DNA from: Synechococcales cyanobacterium GL140_1_metabinner_5_sub
Lineage (GTDB): Bacteria > Cyanobacteriota > Cyanobacteriia > Cyanobacteriales > Chamaesiphonaceae
NCBI GenBank assembly: GCA_025359065.1
Contig: JANYHM010000098.1
Span: forward strand, 21,421 to 85,420
DNA: 64,000 bases
Direction: 5' to 3'
Shown in pieces: positions 54,254 to 63,857 of this stretch. A program made the position numbers and the translations under genes. Below the pieces are notes generated by a model. The model worked only from the letters and a program-made list of their open reading frames with translations. It had not been told where the DNA came from and did no database searches. Positions within the stretch are counted from its first letter, which is position 1. The number at the start of each line of letters is the position of its first letter.

Positions 54254-55783
54254 ATGACTGCGATTTTGACTAATCCATTGCGCGTGGGCCTACGCCAGGA
54301 GAAATTACCTGACCCCCAGATTATTACTATCTTTGGGGCCTCTGGTGACTTGACCCAGCGCAAATTGGTGCCTGCGATCTATCAAATGAAGCTCGATCGG
54401 CGAATGCCCCCAGAAATCACCGTAGTTGGCGTGGCTCGTCGGGACTGGAGCCATGAATTCTTTCGGGAACACCTTAAACAGGGCGTAATTGAATTCGGCA
54501 ACGGCATTCAAAGCGAAGCGGCCTGGGAGGAATTTGCCCAGGGACTATTTTACTGCCCTGGTGATATCGATAAGCCAGAGAGCTACTTAAGGCTCAAGGC
54601 TTTTTTGGGTGAATTGGATGCCAGCCGTAAAACTTTGGGCAATCGGGTGTTTTACCTTTCAGTAGCACCAAACTTTTTCCCAGAGGCGATCGAGCAGCTT
54701 GGTGCTGCCGAGATGCTGGCCGATCCCCAAAAGCAAAGACTGGTGATCGAGAAGCCTTTTGGTCGGGATCTAACTTCGGCACAGAACCTGAACCAAGTAG
54801 TGCAAAAAGTTTGCCGCGAAAATCAGGTTTACCGCATCGATCACTATCTGGGTAAAGAAACCATCCAGAACTTACTGGTGTTTAGGTTTGCCAATGCGAT
54901 TTTTGAGCCGCTGTGGAACCGCAACTATATCGATCACGTGCAAATTACCGTAGCGGAAACCGTCGGGGTCGAAGACCGTGCCGGATACTATGAGTCGGCA
55001 GGGGCTTTGCGGGATATGCTGCAAAATCACCTGATGCAGACTTTTTGTTTGACAGCCATGGAGCCACCCAACTCTCTGGATGCAGACAGTATTCGCACAG
55101 AGAAGTTAAAAGTTTTGCAGGCTACTCGTTTAGCCGATCTGCAAAACCTAGAACGCTGTGCAGTGCGTGGTCAATATAGCTCTGGCTGGATGAAGGGCAA
55201 GGAGATTCCCGGCTATCGCCAAGAAACCGGCGTAGATCCTAACTCTACTACCCCGACCTATGTGGCGATGCAGTTTGCGATCGATAACTGGCGTTGGAAA
55301 GGCGTACCGTTCTATCTGCGCACCGGTAAACGAATGCCCAAGAAGGTTTCTGAGATTGCAATTCAATTTAAAGAAGTCCCTTGGCGGATTTTTCAATCGG
55401 CAGCTAAACAAGCCAACCCCAATGTACTGGTGCTCCAGATTCATCCCGATGAAGGGATCTCCCTACAGTTTGAGGCCAAAATGCCTGGGCCAGACCTGCG
55501 TACTCGCACCGAAACGATGGAATTTGGCTACGATTCTAGCTTTGGGGTAAAAAGCTCTGATGCTTATGATCGATTGTTACTAGACTGTATGCTGGGCGAC
55601 CAAACTTTGTTTACCAGATCTGATGAAGTAGAAGAAGCTTGGCGAATTGTGATGCCTGCTCTCTCGGCTTGGGAGAGCGATCGCAACCCCAATACAATCC
55701 CGCTGTACGAAGCTGGTACTTGGGAGCCGATCGAGGCTGAGCTATTGCTAAATCAGCATGGCCGCCGCTGGCGCAGAATCTGA
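54254..55783 (+). CDS. zwf: Glucose-6-phosphate 1-dehydrogenase
   Basis: First enzyme of the oxidative pentose-phosphate pathway, reducing NADP+. 509 residues. The coenzyme motif [17 protein letters not shown] is near residue 30, the substrate signature RIDHYLGKE spans 194-202, and EKPFGRDL precedes it. In cyanobacteria activity depends on OpcA and on redox state; opcA lies directly downstream. The start is ATG 54254. Confidence 0.97.
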   Translation: MTAILTNPLRVGLRQEKLPDPQIITIFGASGDLTQRKLVPAIYQMKLDRRMPPEITVVGVARRDWSHEFFREHLKQGVIEFGNGIQSEAAWEEFAQGLFYCPGDIDKPESYLRLKAFLGELDASRKTLGNRVFYLSVAPNFFPEAIEQLGAAEMLADPQKQRLVIEKPFGRDLTSAQNLNQVVQKVCRENQVYRIDHYLGKETIQNLLVFRFANAIFEPLWNRNYIDHVQITVAETVGVEDRAGYYESAGALRDMLQNHLMQTFCLTAMEPPNSLDADSIRTEKLKVLQATRLADLQNLERCAVRGQYSSGWMKGKEIPGYRQETGVDPNSTTPTYVAMQFAIDNWRWKGVPFYLRTGKRMPKKVSEIAIQFKEVPWRIFQSAAKQANPNVLVLQIHPDEGISLQFEAKMPGPDLRTRTETMEFGYDSSFGVKSSDAYDRLLLDCMLGDQTLFTRSDEVEEAWRIVMPALSAWESDRNPNTIPLYEAGTWEPIEAELLLNQHGRRWRRI

Positions 55784-55826
55784 GTATTTAAGCCTTCTGT
55801 CTACCATAATTCTCTCACAACACACT

Positions 55827-57152
55827 ATGCCTACTACTTTGCAACCGCCACCGATGGCCAAACTGCTCTCCTCCAAAAATGTGGCAATCAGTGAGATTCC
55901 CGCTGCTTTGCAGGAGTTGTGGCAGATCCATTCTAATGCTCAGCGTGCCAACACGTTTTCGGTAGTAATTTATGAACCAGCTCCTATTCAGCAGTTGCTT
56001 ACGGCCTTAGGTTTTTACGATGGTCCGATCGATGGAGTCAATGGCCCGTTAACTCGGGATGCTTTGGCCAAATCCCAGCAGGCTTACGACCTCACTATTA
56101 CTGGTAAGGCTAATGAGGTAACTTTTGCCAAGTTAGAAGAAGCCTATTTGGCGGCCAGTAAACAAAAAATTACTCCCACCGCAGCGGAGCAAAACTACCG
56201 GGCTGCTGATGCGATCGCCGAATCTGGGCCTTCGCGGATTGTGACTCTCTGTGCAACTAATTCCACGGCTAGTGAACTCGAAGCGCAAGTTTCGGCCTAT
56301 TCGCCAATTAAAAAACGCGAACAAAGCGCTATGTTAGGCTGCGAATATGTAATGTTTAGCGGCAATGCCGGTTTATTAGAAACCAATAGTCAGATAGTTC
56401 AGGATGTCTTGCTGCCAGAGCTGCCCCTATATGTATGGTGGAAAGGTACACCGAAGGTAGACCATGCTCTATTTAGCAGTTTGGCTGATCGGGCAACTCA
56501 TGTACTGGTAGACTCGGCTACTTTTGTTGATTCGGTGATGGATTTTCTATCAATTCCACCGCTGTTAGCTCAGGGTCGATCAATCATTGATATCAATTGG
56601 CAGCGTATTGCTCCTTGGCAAGAGCTGACGGCAGCAACTTTTGATCCGCCAGAGCGCCGTAATGCGATCAATGAAATTGATTTAGTAGAAGTCAATTTTG
56701 AACGTGGCAGCTCAGCTCAAGCTTGGATGTATATTGCCTGGTTGGCTGGTCGGTTAAGCTGGGAGCCACTGTCTTACCAAATGGTGGGTGGTGACTATCA
56801 GTTGCGACAACTACAGTTTTTGGCTAGTGATGGCCGGACTATTAAGGCCGAGTTAGCCAGTATGCCGATCGCTGAGGTCGGTGATGTAGTTGGTGATTTG
56901 ATGGGAATTAAGCTAGATTCTAGTGATCCAAAAGCCAATTGCACCACGATTCTTTGCTCAGAAACCGCTGGCTGTATGCAGATGGAGTCTGGTGGTAAGG
57001 CGCAGTCTGGCTTAGTTGAACAGGTGAATTCTTTGGCTGACCAAAATGCAGAGCAGCTAGTAGCCAGTAATTTCCATCGTTCTAACCGCGATTGGCTCTA
57101 TGCCGAAACAATGACTGTCTTAAGCAAAATTTTGTCATTGAACGCAGTTTAA
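55827..57152 (+). CDS. opcA: Glucose-6-phosphate dehydrogenase assembly/activator protein OpcA
   Basis: OpcA activates G6PDH and mediates its redox control. ATG 55827 gives 441 residues; an upstream in-frame ATG at 55758 would overlap zwf by 26 nt. Residues ~45-105 form a peptidoglycan-binding-like (PG_binding_1) fold: IQQLLTALGFYDGPIDGVNGPLTRDALAKSQ, an arrangement I recall from cyanobacterial OpcA. The OpcA core follows (ELPLYVWWKGTPKVDH, VLVDSATF). Cysteines in LGCEYVMFSG and CTTILCSETAGC are candidates for redox sensing. Confidence 0.93.
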   Translation: MPTTLQPPPMAKLLSSKNVAISEIPAALQELWQIHSNAQRANTFSVVIYEPAPIQQLLTALGFYDGPIDGVNGPLTRDALAKSQQAYDLTITGKANEVTFAKLEEAYLAASKQKITPTAAEQNYRAADAIAESGPSRIVTLCATNSTASELEAQVSAYSPIKKREQSAMLGCEYVMFSGNAGLLETNSQIVQDVLLPELPLYVWWKGTPKVDHALFSSLADRATHVLVDSATFVDSVMDFLSIPPLLAQGRSIIDINWQRIAPWQELTAATFDPPERRNAINEIDLVEVNFERGSSAQAWMYIAWLAGRLSWEPLSYQMVGGDYQLRQLQFLASDGRTIKAELASMPIAEVGDVVGDLMGIKLDSSDPKANCTTILCSETAGCMQMESGGKAQSGLVEQVNSLADQNAEQLVASNFHRSNRDWLYAETMTVLSKILSLNAV

Positions 57153-57210
57153 AACTACATCTTGCTTCGTTAATTCATCCCTGGCAGTTGCGTCGGGGAT
57201 TATTTTGGTA

Positions 57211-58023
57211 CTAAGATGAAAATTCTAGCTCGTTTGTCAACTGTTTGTAATTGCGTGGATCACCAGCCAAAACTTGATCGCGCTCCACCCCTTTGCGGGC
57301 ATAGAGAGTATCTAAAATTCCTTGCCAATCGATGTTTGGAATAGTTTCTGGTGGTTGAGCAGATGGAGTCAAATCAGCCCGAATTTGCTGTTGGGCTTGG
57401 AGAGCACGGGCACGCACAGCCCAAGATGTATCTTGATCAATAATGCCATGTAGAGCTGTCTGAATTTGGGTTTTCCATTCTGGATAACGTGTAATCGAAA
57501 CCGCCAAATTTTGCAAACCCACTACCGCTGAGTAGCGCACAACCCACTCATCATCTTGCTGAGCAACAAATAACAAAGATTCTAAAGCTTCTTCTTGAGC
57601 AATCTCTAACAAGTCAGCAGGAAACCAATGCCATTTCATACTGCCCAAACCTTTGGCGGCAGCTCGACGCACGCTGAGAGCAAAATCGGCAGTGGCAGCT
57701 CCTAATAATGTTACCAGTCCTCGGGGATCACCGATGCCTGCTAAAGCGCGGATTGCCCAGGCTCTGGCCGTGTAATTATGGCCATCTAACTGAGCGAGAA
57801 TTGGATCAACCGCCGGTTCACCAATTTGGATCAGTCCATCAACTGCCGCTACCGCAGCGCCGGGATTGTTGTAGCTGAGGGCTGCAATGAGGGTCGAGAT
57901 GGCTGCTGGCTGCTGGGTTGCCGCCAGGTTTTCCATGGCTGTGACCAGCAAGCTCGCAGAATCTGCGGCTTCTACGGCACGAATTAAAGATTCGACAGCG
58001 CTGTCATTTTCAATGATCGACAT
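57211..58023 (-). CDS. cpcF: HEAT-repeat bilin lyase subunit, CpcF-like
   Basis: 270 residues of HEAT/PBS-lyase repeats: AAVAAVDGLIQIGEPAV, ARAWAIRALAGIGDPRG, SVRRAAAKGLG, WVVRYSAVVGLQNLA. The order and wording fit CpcF, which with CpcE attaches phycocyanobilin to Cys84 of alpha-phycocyanin. cpcE and the cpc operon are not next to it, as in some other cyanobacteria. A related lyase-type or chaperone-like HEAT protein remains possible. Start ATG 58023. Confidence 0.7.
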   Translation of the reverse strand: MSIIENDSAVESLIRAVEAADSASLLVTAMENLAATQQPAAISTLIAALSYNNPGAAVAAVDGLIQIGEPAVDPILAQLDGHNYTARAWAIRALAGIGDPRGLVTLLGAATADFALSVRRAAAKGLGSMKWHWFPADLLEIAQEEALESLLFVAQQDDEWVVRYSAVVGLQNLAVSITRYPEWKTQIQTALHGIIDQDTSWAVRARALQAQQQIRADLTPSAQPPETIPNIDWQGILDTLYARKGVERDQVLAGDPRNYKQLTNELEFSS

Positions 58024-58063
58024 ATTGCACGAACGGTTATGGCCTTTGTATCATACGTTATTT

Positions 58064-59254
58064 TCAATCAGCGTTTTTCCGATCGGTCACTCGCCAGCTC
58101 AGTTTGACATTAATCCAATAATTCCAAATGGTGACGCAGGCGATCGCCATAAAATTGGCTCCATATTCATTCTTAATACCACTCCAAACCAAAATATTTA
58201 GCAACAAAATATTTAAGATTACCCCCATCAAACAAACCAAATTGAACTTAATAAATCGGCGCAGCTTCCGCCGTTTTCCGGGCTGCTGAATACTCACATC
58301 CCCAAAAGTCCAGCGATCATTCCACATAAAGTTGTTGACAATTGCTATTTCTGCCGCCAAGAATTTACTGCGGCTCATGGCCAAATGCAGGTTTTCACGC
58401 AACAAATAAAACATCGCCATATCTACGGCCACACCACTCAAACCCACCGCCAAAAACAACAGTAACCGACGGCTATGAGATAAGCGCAGTCTTAACAAGT
58501 GGCGAATATATTCTATATATTGCTTTCCGGTTACTTTGCTATCACCACTCTGTCGTTCTTGGAACTCATAGCCTACTTCAGCAATTTTATCGATCTGTCC
58601 TCGTCCGACTACTTCCACCAAGATTTTGTAGCCTAAAGGACTGAGAATTTTATTGGCGATCGCTGCTCTCTGCACCAAAAAATATCCACTCATCGGGTCA
58701 CTAATACGACCCACACCTTCCGGGAAAATAATCAACCCCAAAATCTGCGCTCCCCTTGACAAAATACGGCGCAAGATACTCCATTCACTCACCCCACCAC
58801 CTTCTACATTACGACTTGCGACCGCTAAATCTGCTCCGTGATCATGATTTACGGCTGCCCACATCTGTCCTAGAACCTCAGGTGGATGCTGTAAATCGGC
58901 ATCTATTACCCCCAATACTCGGCCTCGGGCTACTTGCCAGCCTCTAATTACCGCTGTGGCCAAACCTCGTTCATCTATCCGGCGAATCACTCGAAGCTGG
59001 GGATATTTGGCAGTTAGCTCGGCAGCGATCGACCAAGTTAAGTCGGGGCTATCATCATCTACCACAATCAGTTCATAGGATCCAGGCAATACATGGTCTA
59101 ACTTGGCAGCTAGCTGCTCAACAATTATTTCGACGTTGTGCTTTTCTTGATAGGTGGGTAAAACCAACGAAAGAGCAATTTCATGATCGGCTGTAGCCGA
59201 TATTTGCAGCACCCCTTGCGGATTGGGAGTCAGGTTGGAAAGCATAGACACCAA
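58064..59254 (-). CDS. GT2 glycosyltransferase fused to a GtrA-like membrane domain
   Basis: 396 residues. Residues ~25-250 are a family 2 glycosyltransferase of the polyprenol-phosphate mannose/glucose synthase type (LPTYQEKHNVEII, VVDDDSPDLTW, GVIDADLQHPPEVLGQMW). Residues ~265-390 have four membrane helices of the GtrA type (LFLAVGLSGVAVDMAMFYLL). Such fusions make a lipid-linked sugar and help present it across the membrane. The start is ATG 59254, 54 nt after the nrtR stop. Confidence 0.9.
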   Translation of the reverse strand: MVSMLSNLTPNPQGVLQISATADHEIALSLVLPTYQEKHNVEIIVEQLAAKLDHVLPGSYELIVVDDDSPDLTWSIAAELTAKYPQLRVIRRIDERGLATAVIRGWQVARGRVLGVIDADLQHPPEVLGQMWAAVNHDHGADLAVASRNVEGGGVSEWSILRRILSRGAQILGLIIFPEGVGRISDPMSGYFLVQRAAIANKILSPLGYKILVEVVGRGQIDKIAEVGYEFQERQSGDSKVTGKQYIEYIRHLLRLRLSHSRRLLLFLAVGLSGVAVDMAMFYLLRENLHLAMSRSKFLAAEIAIVNNFMWNDRWTFGDVSIQQPGKRRKLRRFIKFNLVCLMGVILNILLLNILVWSGIKNEYGANFMAIACVTIWNYWINVKLSWRVTDRKNAD

Positions 59255-59308
59255 CAGGTAGAACTTTAAATTCTATCATTTCTTGTCGCTTTTCTTAATG
59301 ACGACTCA

Positions 59309-60010
59309 CTAGACAAATAGTAAGGGTTTGTCTTGCAATGGCTCAAAGGCTGCGGAATTAAACTGATAAAGGCTGGCAGGTCTGCCACTACCTTTGGAAA
59401 CCTTGCGATCGGTCTCAGTCAAAAATCCTAGTTTCAGTAGCCGGTTGCGAAAGTTGGAATAGTCTGAGAACCCTGAACCTAACACCGTGGTATAGAGCTG
59501 ATAGACATCATGCAGAGTAAACTCACTTGGTAAAACATCAAAGGCGATCGGGCTGTATTCTAATTTGCTACGCAACCGCCGCATTCCATAGTTAATTATT
59601 TCTTGGTGGTCGAAGGCTAAAAATGGTAAGTCTGTCAGAGGATGCCAAGTTCCCCCAGTCTCTAATACCGAGGCTTCCAGCCGTACTAGGGCAAAATAGC
59701 TCACTGACAAGTAGCGTTCTCCATAACTATTTTTGGCCTCCCGAGGATCTCGACCGGGGCCGCCGAAACTATAGAGCTGTTCTAAGTAAAGATCGGCTAC
59801 AGAATTTTTTTCAGTGAGAATCCGATCGGCTGCGGCTTCTAAAGATTCTCCTTGGCGCACTAATGTCCCCGGCAAGCTCCAGGCTCCAGCATAGGGTGCT
59901 TCGGTACGCTCAATAAGTAACACTAATAATCGATTTAAGGCTAAATCCACCGAAAAAATTACGTTGTCTACGCCTACTTTAAAATCGGCCAAAGGTTCAA
60001 GTTTGATCAT
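59309..60010 (-). CDS. nrtR: NrtR-type Nudix-related regulator of NAD synthesis
   Basis: A Nudix-like domain (residues ~10-140) is followed by the winged-helix C-terminal domain of NrtR (FTLHDVYQLYTTVLG, NFRNRLLKLGFL). NrtR represses NAD genes and responds to ADP-ribose. The Nudix box is degenerate: GTLVRQGESLEAAADRILTEKN keeps the Gly and Glu at the front but lacks the central REUxEE acidic core, consistent with a sensor and not a hydrolase. ATG 60010 overlaps nadD by 14 nt; ATG 60043 is possible. The linkage to nadD supports the call. Confidence 0.88.
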   Translation of the reverse strand: MIKLEPLADFKVGVDNVIFSVDLALNRLLVLLIERTEAPYAGAWSLPGTLVRQGESLEAAADRILTEKNSVADLYLEQLYSFGGPGRDPREAKNSYGERYLSVSYFALVRLEASVLETGGTWHPLTDLPFLAFDHQEIINYGMRRLRSKLEYSPIAFDVLPSEFTLHDVYQLYTTVLGSGFSDYSNFRNRLLKLGFLTETDRKVSKGSGRPASLYQFNSAAFEPLQDKPLLFV

Positions 60011-60590
60011 AGTTAGCGCGCTGATATAGCTGATGTCGATCAATATATTCTGTTACGGCTGGAGTTAGTCCCATACGTAAATCAGCAATATCACTAGTTT
60101 GACGCATGGCAGTGGAAGAAACCGCCAAGGTACTCAGTTCTTCTACTAACTGTAATTGACAACCCAAGTCAGCCAAGCGTTGCAGCATTTCTGGGCGAAT
60201 TTGCCAGCCTGGTCGAGGAATAACCAGCAAATTTACTTGGCGCAGCAGCTCTGTACCACCCTGCCAACGCTCAATTTGCTCCACAAGGTCGGCTCCGATG
60301 GTTAATACTAATTCAGCGGTTGGCCATATTTCGCGGGCGAAGGCAATAGTGCGAATAGTATAACGATGGCTAAGCTGCTGGCACACTTTAGCCGTTGTAG
60401 GAGCCGGGATTTCGGCCACCAAAATTTCTAGCATGGCAGCACGCTGAATAAGAGTGGCTCCATGGGTTTTATCGGGGTTATCGGCGGCCCAAACGGCGAC
60501 CACCTCAAATTTTTGCCCCAGCCAGTTAATAACTTGTTGGTGGGCGCGGGTTGGTGGGTCGGCACTGGTACCAAAGAGGGCAATTTGCAT
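59997..60590 (-). CDS. nadD: Nicotinate-nucleotide adenylyltransferase
   Basis: 197-residue nucleotidyltransferase turning NaMN into NaAD in NAD biosynthesis. The N-terminal motif is FGTSADPPTRAHQQVI (standard GGTFDPPHxGH; here the final His follows Arg-Ala), with VWAADNPDKTH, TIGADLVEQI and the C-terminal SSTAMR (ISSTxIR). It overlaps nrtR, its likely regulator, at the 3' end. The start is ATG 60590. Confidence 0.9.
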   Translation of the reverse strand: MQIALFGTSADPPTRAHQQVINWLGQKFEVVAVWAADNPDKTHGATLIQRAAMLEILVAEIPAPTTAKVCQQLSHRYTIRTIAFAREIWPTAELVLTIGADLVEQIERWQGGTELLRQVNLLVIPRPGWQIRPEMLQRLADLGCQLQLVEELSTLAVSSTAMRQTSDIADLRMGLTPAVTEYIDRHQLYQRANYDQT

Positions 60591-60776
60591 GTTCAGTAAG
60601 TTTTGCTTGCCTCACGCGCGAGCACAAGCTGAAGGGAGCGGCAGCGAACATCATAATAACCTGTCATGTCAGAAGAAATCTTGGATACCAGAAATTTTAG
60701 TAACGTGGATTTTGCTAGAAAGAAAATATAGTATAATTGGACTCATTAAAACTAAGATCATTTATAGAGGTACGAG

Positions 60777-61202
60777 ATGTCGAATGAATCAGACGCTGTT
60801 AACGCAAAGTTAGACACACTCGCTCAAAATGTTGACGGGCTTACTCAAAATGTTGATGGGCTTACCCAAAATGTTGAAGGGCTTACCCAAAAATTAGACA
60901 CACTCACCCAAAATGTTGACGGGCTTACCCAAAATGTTGATAAGCTTACTCAAAACATGATTACATCACAGCAAAATGCGGGTGTGATGCAGCAGAATAT
61001 CAATGCTTTGCGCGAAGATATCGGTGGATTACGTCAGCGGATGGATAGTTTCGAGGGCACAATGACTGCTGTTACCCGTGATGGGTTTCAAAGTCTGCGC
61101 AATTACTTAGACGATCTAAATTATGTGGTGGCCGATAATGAGCGAGCAACAAGACTTTTGAGACGGCGTGTTGCTCGTTTGGAACGCAAAGACGAAGATT
61201 AG
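60777..61202 (+). CDS. Coiled-coil heptad-repeat protein of unknown function
   Basis: 141 residues. Residues 15-~63 consist of seven heptads of the type L-T-Q-N-V-D-G encoded by near-identical 21-nt units (60819-60965), a textbook coiled coil with Leu at a and Val at d. The remainder continues as helix (INALREDIGGLRQRMDSFEG) and ends strongly basic (RLLRRRVARLERKDED). AGAGG 7 nt before ATG 60777 supports the start. Similar small coiled-coil proteins occur in phages and in cyanobacterial genomes; I cannot assign a role. It is convergent with psbT. Confidence 0.75.
   Translation: MSNESDAVNAKLDTLAQNVDGLTQNVDGLTQNVEGLTQKLDTLTQNVDGLTQNVDKLTQNMITSQQNAGVMQQNINALREDIGGLRQRMDSFEGTMTAVTRDGFQSLRNYLDDLNYVVADNERATRLLRRRVARLERKDED
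60819..60965 (+). repeat. Seven in-frame 21-nt tandem repeats
   Basis: Units begin at 60819 and repeat every 21 nt, variants of CTTACCCAAAATGTTGACGGG; the fourth unit differs most (LTQKLDT). Because the period equals one heptad, copy number can change without a frameshift. Confidence 0.85.
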
Positions 61203-61265
61203 AAAACTTCCCCGAACTCAGCCATTACGATATCTCATCTTAGGTACACTGGCACAATTCTCAGC

Positions 61266-61297
61266 AAAAAACCCCATCCTTATTTCTAAAGTGGGGC
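61266..61297 (-). terminator. Terminator of the psbB-psbT transcript
   Basis: On the minus strand GCCCCA pairs with TGGGGT across a ~15-nt loop and is followed by six T residues, about 20 nt beyond the psbT stop. Confidence 0.75.
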
Positions 61298-61315
61298 TTA
61301 TTTACAGAAAATCAA

Positions 61316-61426
61316 TTAATCTTTGTCACCGCTGCGGGGAATGCGCGGGGGCTCACGAAAAGCAATGGCAAAGAAGACTACTCCAAGTGCCAAAGCTGTT
61401 ACCAAAATATAAATAGTAGCTTCCAT
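61316..61426 (-). CDS. psbT: Photosystem II protein PsbT
   Basis: 36-residue single-helix PSII subunit at the monomer interface near CP47 and D1. The translation begins MEATIYILVTALALGVVFFA and ends FREPPRIPRSGDKD, matching PsbT in full. It starts 62 nt after the psbB stop on the same strand, the conserved psbB-psbT order, and ends at a terminator. A basic lumen/stroma tail follows the hydrophobic helix (residues ~4-23). Confidence 0.97.
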   Translation of the reverse strand: MEATIYILVTALALGVVFFAIAFREPPRIPRSGDKD

Positions 61427-61488
61427 TTATTCCTCTATAAATTTAATAACAACAGTAGGAGAGAGCTAGCCCTCCCCTACTATCTCTA

Positions 61489-63021
61489 TTATGTCGCTTC
61501 TTTCTTCAGGGTAGTTACATCACCCAACTTGGCATATTTACCAAACTCGATCTGTTCTTCGATACCTTCTTCTACCCCAGCGAATACATCGCGGTAGATA
61601 GTCCGAGCACCGTGCCACAAGTGGCCAAAGAAGAACAGCAGTGCAAACACTGCGTGACCAAAGGTAAACCAGCCCCGTGGGCTAGTGCGGAATACACCGT
61701 CAGAGTTCAAAGTAGCGCGATCGAATTCAAAGATTTCGCCGCCTTGAGCTTTCCGGGCAAACGCCTTAACTTGAGCAGGCTCTTTGAAAGTTTGACCATT
61801 CAAAGCACCGCCGTAGAAAGTCGCTGTTACGCCAGCTTGCTCGAAGCTATACTTCGATTCAGCACGACGGAAAGGAATATCAGCTCTTACCACACCTTCG
61901 GAGTCAGTCATGACTACTGGGAAGGTTTCAAAGAAGTTAGGCAAACGACGTACATTCAAAGTACGGCCTTCAGCATCTTTAAAGATGGGGTGACCAGACC
62001 AAGATTGAGCGATACCATCGCCTTTGTCCATAGCTCCAGTGCGGAACAAACCGCCTTTGGCAGGGCTATTGCCAACGTAGTCATAAAAGGCCAGTTTGTC
62101 AGGAATTGCCTGCCAAGCCTGCTCTTCAGTTTTACCATCGTTCAGACTGCTCTGAACTCGGCGGGAAATTTCTTGAGTAAAGTAGCCGCCATCCCACTGA
62201 TAACGAGTCGGGCCAAACAGCTCGATCGGAGTAGTTGCGTTGCCATACCACATAGTCCCAGCCACGATAAATGCAGCAAAGAACACAGCAGCAATACTCG
62301 AAGACAATACAGTCTCGATATTCCCCATTCGTAGCGCTTTGTATAGACGCTCTGGTGGACGAACAGTCAAGTGGAACAAACCAGCAATGATCCCAACAGT
62401 ACCAGCCGCGATATGGTGAGCCACTACGCCGCCCGGATTGAAGGGGTTAAAACCCGATGGTCCCCATTCGGGAGCTACGGGCTGCACATGGCCAGTAATT
62501 CCGTAAGGATCAGACACCCACATCCCTGGCCCGAACAGACCGGTGAGGTGGAATGCTCCAAAGCCAAAGCAGAGAAGCCCCGATAGGAACAGGTGAATAC
62601 CAAACATTTTGGGCAAGTCTAAAGCAGGCTCGCCAGTACGAGGATCTTTGAACAGATCTAAATCCCAATACACCCAGTGCCAAATAGCAGCTAGAAACAG
62701 CAGTCCAGACAGGATAATGTGAGCAGCAGCAACGCCTTCAAACGACCAGTAGCCTACATCGGCTGCGGATTCGCCTGGAATAAGGCTCCAACCACCCCAA
62801 GACTTGGTAACGCCCAAGCGCGCCATGAATGGCAGCACAAACATGCCTTGCCGCCACATCGGATTGAAAACTGGATCGCTAGGGTCAAAAGTAGATAGCT
62901 CAAATAAAGCCATCGAACCAGACCAGCCTGCTACGAGAGCAGTGTGCATTAAGTGTACAGAAATCAACCGACCTGGGTCATTCAGGACGACTGTATGTAC
63001 TCGATACCAAGGTAGCCCCAT
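61489..63021 (-). CDS. psbB: Photosystem II CP47 chlorophyll-binding antenna protein
   Basis: 510-residue core antenna of PSII with six membrane helices and many chlorophyll-ligating histidines ([72 protein letters not shown]). The large lumenal loop E covers ~260-440. The N-terminus [18 protein letters not shown] is invariant in the family. It is the first gene of psbB-psbT. The upstream spacer contains an unusual set of 14-nt repeats. Confidence 0.99.
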   Translation of the reverse strand: MGLPWYRVHTVVLNDPGRLISVHLMHTALVAGWSGSMALFELSTFDPSDPVFNPMWRQGMFVLPFMARLGVTKSWGGWSLIPGESAADVGYWSFEGVAAAHIILSGLLFLAAIWHWVYWDLDLFKDPRTGEPALDLPKMFGIHLFLSGLLCFGFGAFHLTGLFGPGMWVSDPYGITGHVQPVAPEWGPSGFNPFNPGGVVAHHIAAGTVGIIAGLFHLTVRPPERLYKALRMGNIETVLSSSIAAVFFAAFIVAGTMWYGNATTPIELFGPTRYQWDGGYFTQEISRRVQSSLNDGKTEEQAWQAIPDKLAFYDYVGNSPAKGGLFRTGAMDKGDGIAQSWSGHPIFKDAEGRTLNVRRLPNFFETFPVVMTDSEGVVRADIPFRRAESKYSFEQAGVTATFYGGALNGQTFKEPAQVKAFARKAQGGEIFEFDRATLNSDGVFRTSPRGWFTFGHAVFALLFFFGHLWHGARTIYRDVFAGVEEGIEEQIEFGKYAKLGDVTTLKKEAT

Positions 63022-63465
63022 TGACTACGCCCCTCCAAGTAATAAAGTGTCTATTTGATATTTTTAATATGGCAGGCATTGAAGCTGCATTTCTTGGTTT
63101 ATGTTAATCCTCTTCTGGCCTCAGAAGCAAGGTGAATCAGACATTTCAACGTATTGAGCAGCAGATTATGAGAGGTGCGATCGAGCAATGCCCTTCAGAT
63201 TGCTGATTTCGGCGCGGTTAAGAAGATTTTCATGATTGTTTACATAAGTTTACAAATAGGGTTGATTATCTCTGTATGGAGGTGATTTTTGCGGCCAGCC
63301 TCAGAATAACTTGACTAAGATGTTTTCACAGTCAAATTCCTACAGCCAGATTCCTACAGTCAGGTCTTTACAGTCAGATCCCTGCTTTTGATCGAAAACC
63401 ACTAAACAAAGTCCAGGTATGATGATAGGCAAATATTTTAAAACCGAAGGTTGCAATATACGGAT
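63022..63465. other. Divergent promoter region between psbB and the DUF2839 gene
   Basis: 444 nt without a gene. It must hold the psbB promoter (minus strand) and that of the small plus-strand gene. The only clear structure is the run of four 14-nt tandem repeats at 63327-63382. Confidence 0.65.
63327..63382. repeat. Four 14-nt tandem repeats
   Basis: CACAGTCAAATTCC, TACAGCCAGATTCC, TACAGTCAGGTCTT and TACAGTCAGATCCC follow each other without gaps. The core ACAGTCAGAT repeats at a fixed 14-nt period, about 1.3 helical turns. Confidence 0.8.
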
Positions 63466-63675
63466 ATGGGTGAAGCAAAACGACGGAAGAAAACAGCAGG
63501 TGAAAGCCCGGCCGGCGATCGGATTGTGCCTTGGCTACCACTGACCAAGAAGCAATCAGAAGCCTTTGTGGTCTGGAGTACTCGGGGAGCTTGGTATGGT
63601 ATCGGTGGCTTGGCGCTGCTATGGCTGACTGTCAGATTAATCGGACCAGCAGCGGGCTGGTGGACGGCGGAATAA
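63466..63675 (+). CDS. DUF2839 family small membrane protein
   Basis: 69 residues from ATG 63466 (an in-frame frame start at 63451 adds five residues without support). It begins MGEAKRRKK, the hallmark of this cyanobacteria-specific family, continues IVPWLPLTKKQSEAFVVW, and ends with one membrane helix (GAWYGIGGLALLWLTVRLI). Function is unknown; the basic N-terminus should stay in the cytoplasm. Confidence 0.87.
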   Translation: MGEAKRRKKTAGESPAGDRIVPWLPLTKKQSEAFVVWSTRGAWYGIGGLALLWLTVRLIGPAAGWWTAE

Positions 63676-63819
63676 TTAGAGAGATCTTGTTTCCCCGCAA
63701 CCTGACATAAAACAATGTTAATTGATTAAGATTCATGGTCACTTTAACCTTTAGCTCAGATCCCCTGACGGGGATCAAGCCAGAATTTGTGAAAAAAGAA
63801 TATTAAAAAATAATTAAGC

Positions 63820-63825
63820 TATAAT
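63820..63825 (+). promoter_or_regulatory. -10 promoter element of the last gene
   Basis: TATAAT at 63820-63825 is a perfect -10 hexamer 32 nt before ATG 63858. No good -35 is found at 17 nt spacing. Confidence 0.5.
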
Positions 63826-63857
63826 GGCGTTTGGGTATCACCAGAGGAAAATACCAA

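Noticed and set aside
60819..60965. 21-nt repeats as a CRISPR array
   Set aside because: Repeats are contiguous with no spacers and lie in frame in a coiled-coil gene.
61612..62334. 240-codon plus-strand frame inside psbB
   Set aside because: Antisense shadow of the highly conserved CP47 gene with no recognisable domain.
63327..63382. 14-nt repeats as a CRISPR array
   Set aside because: Units are too short and have no unique spacers.
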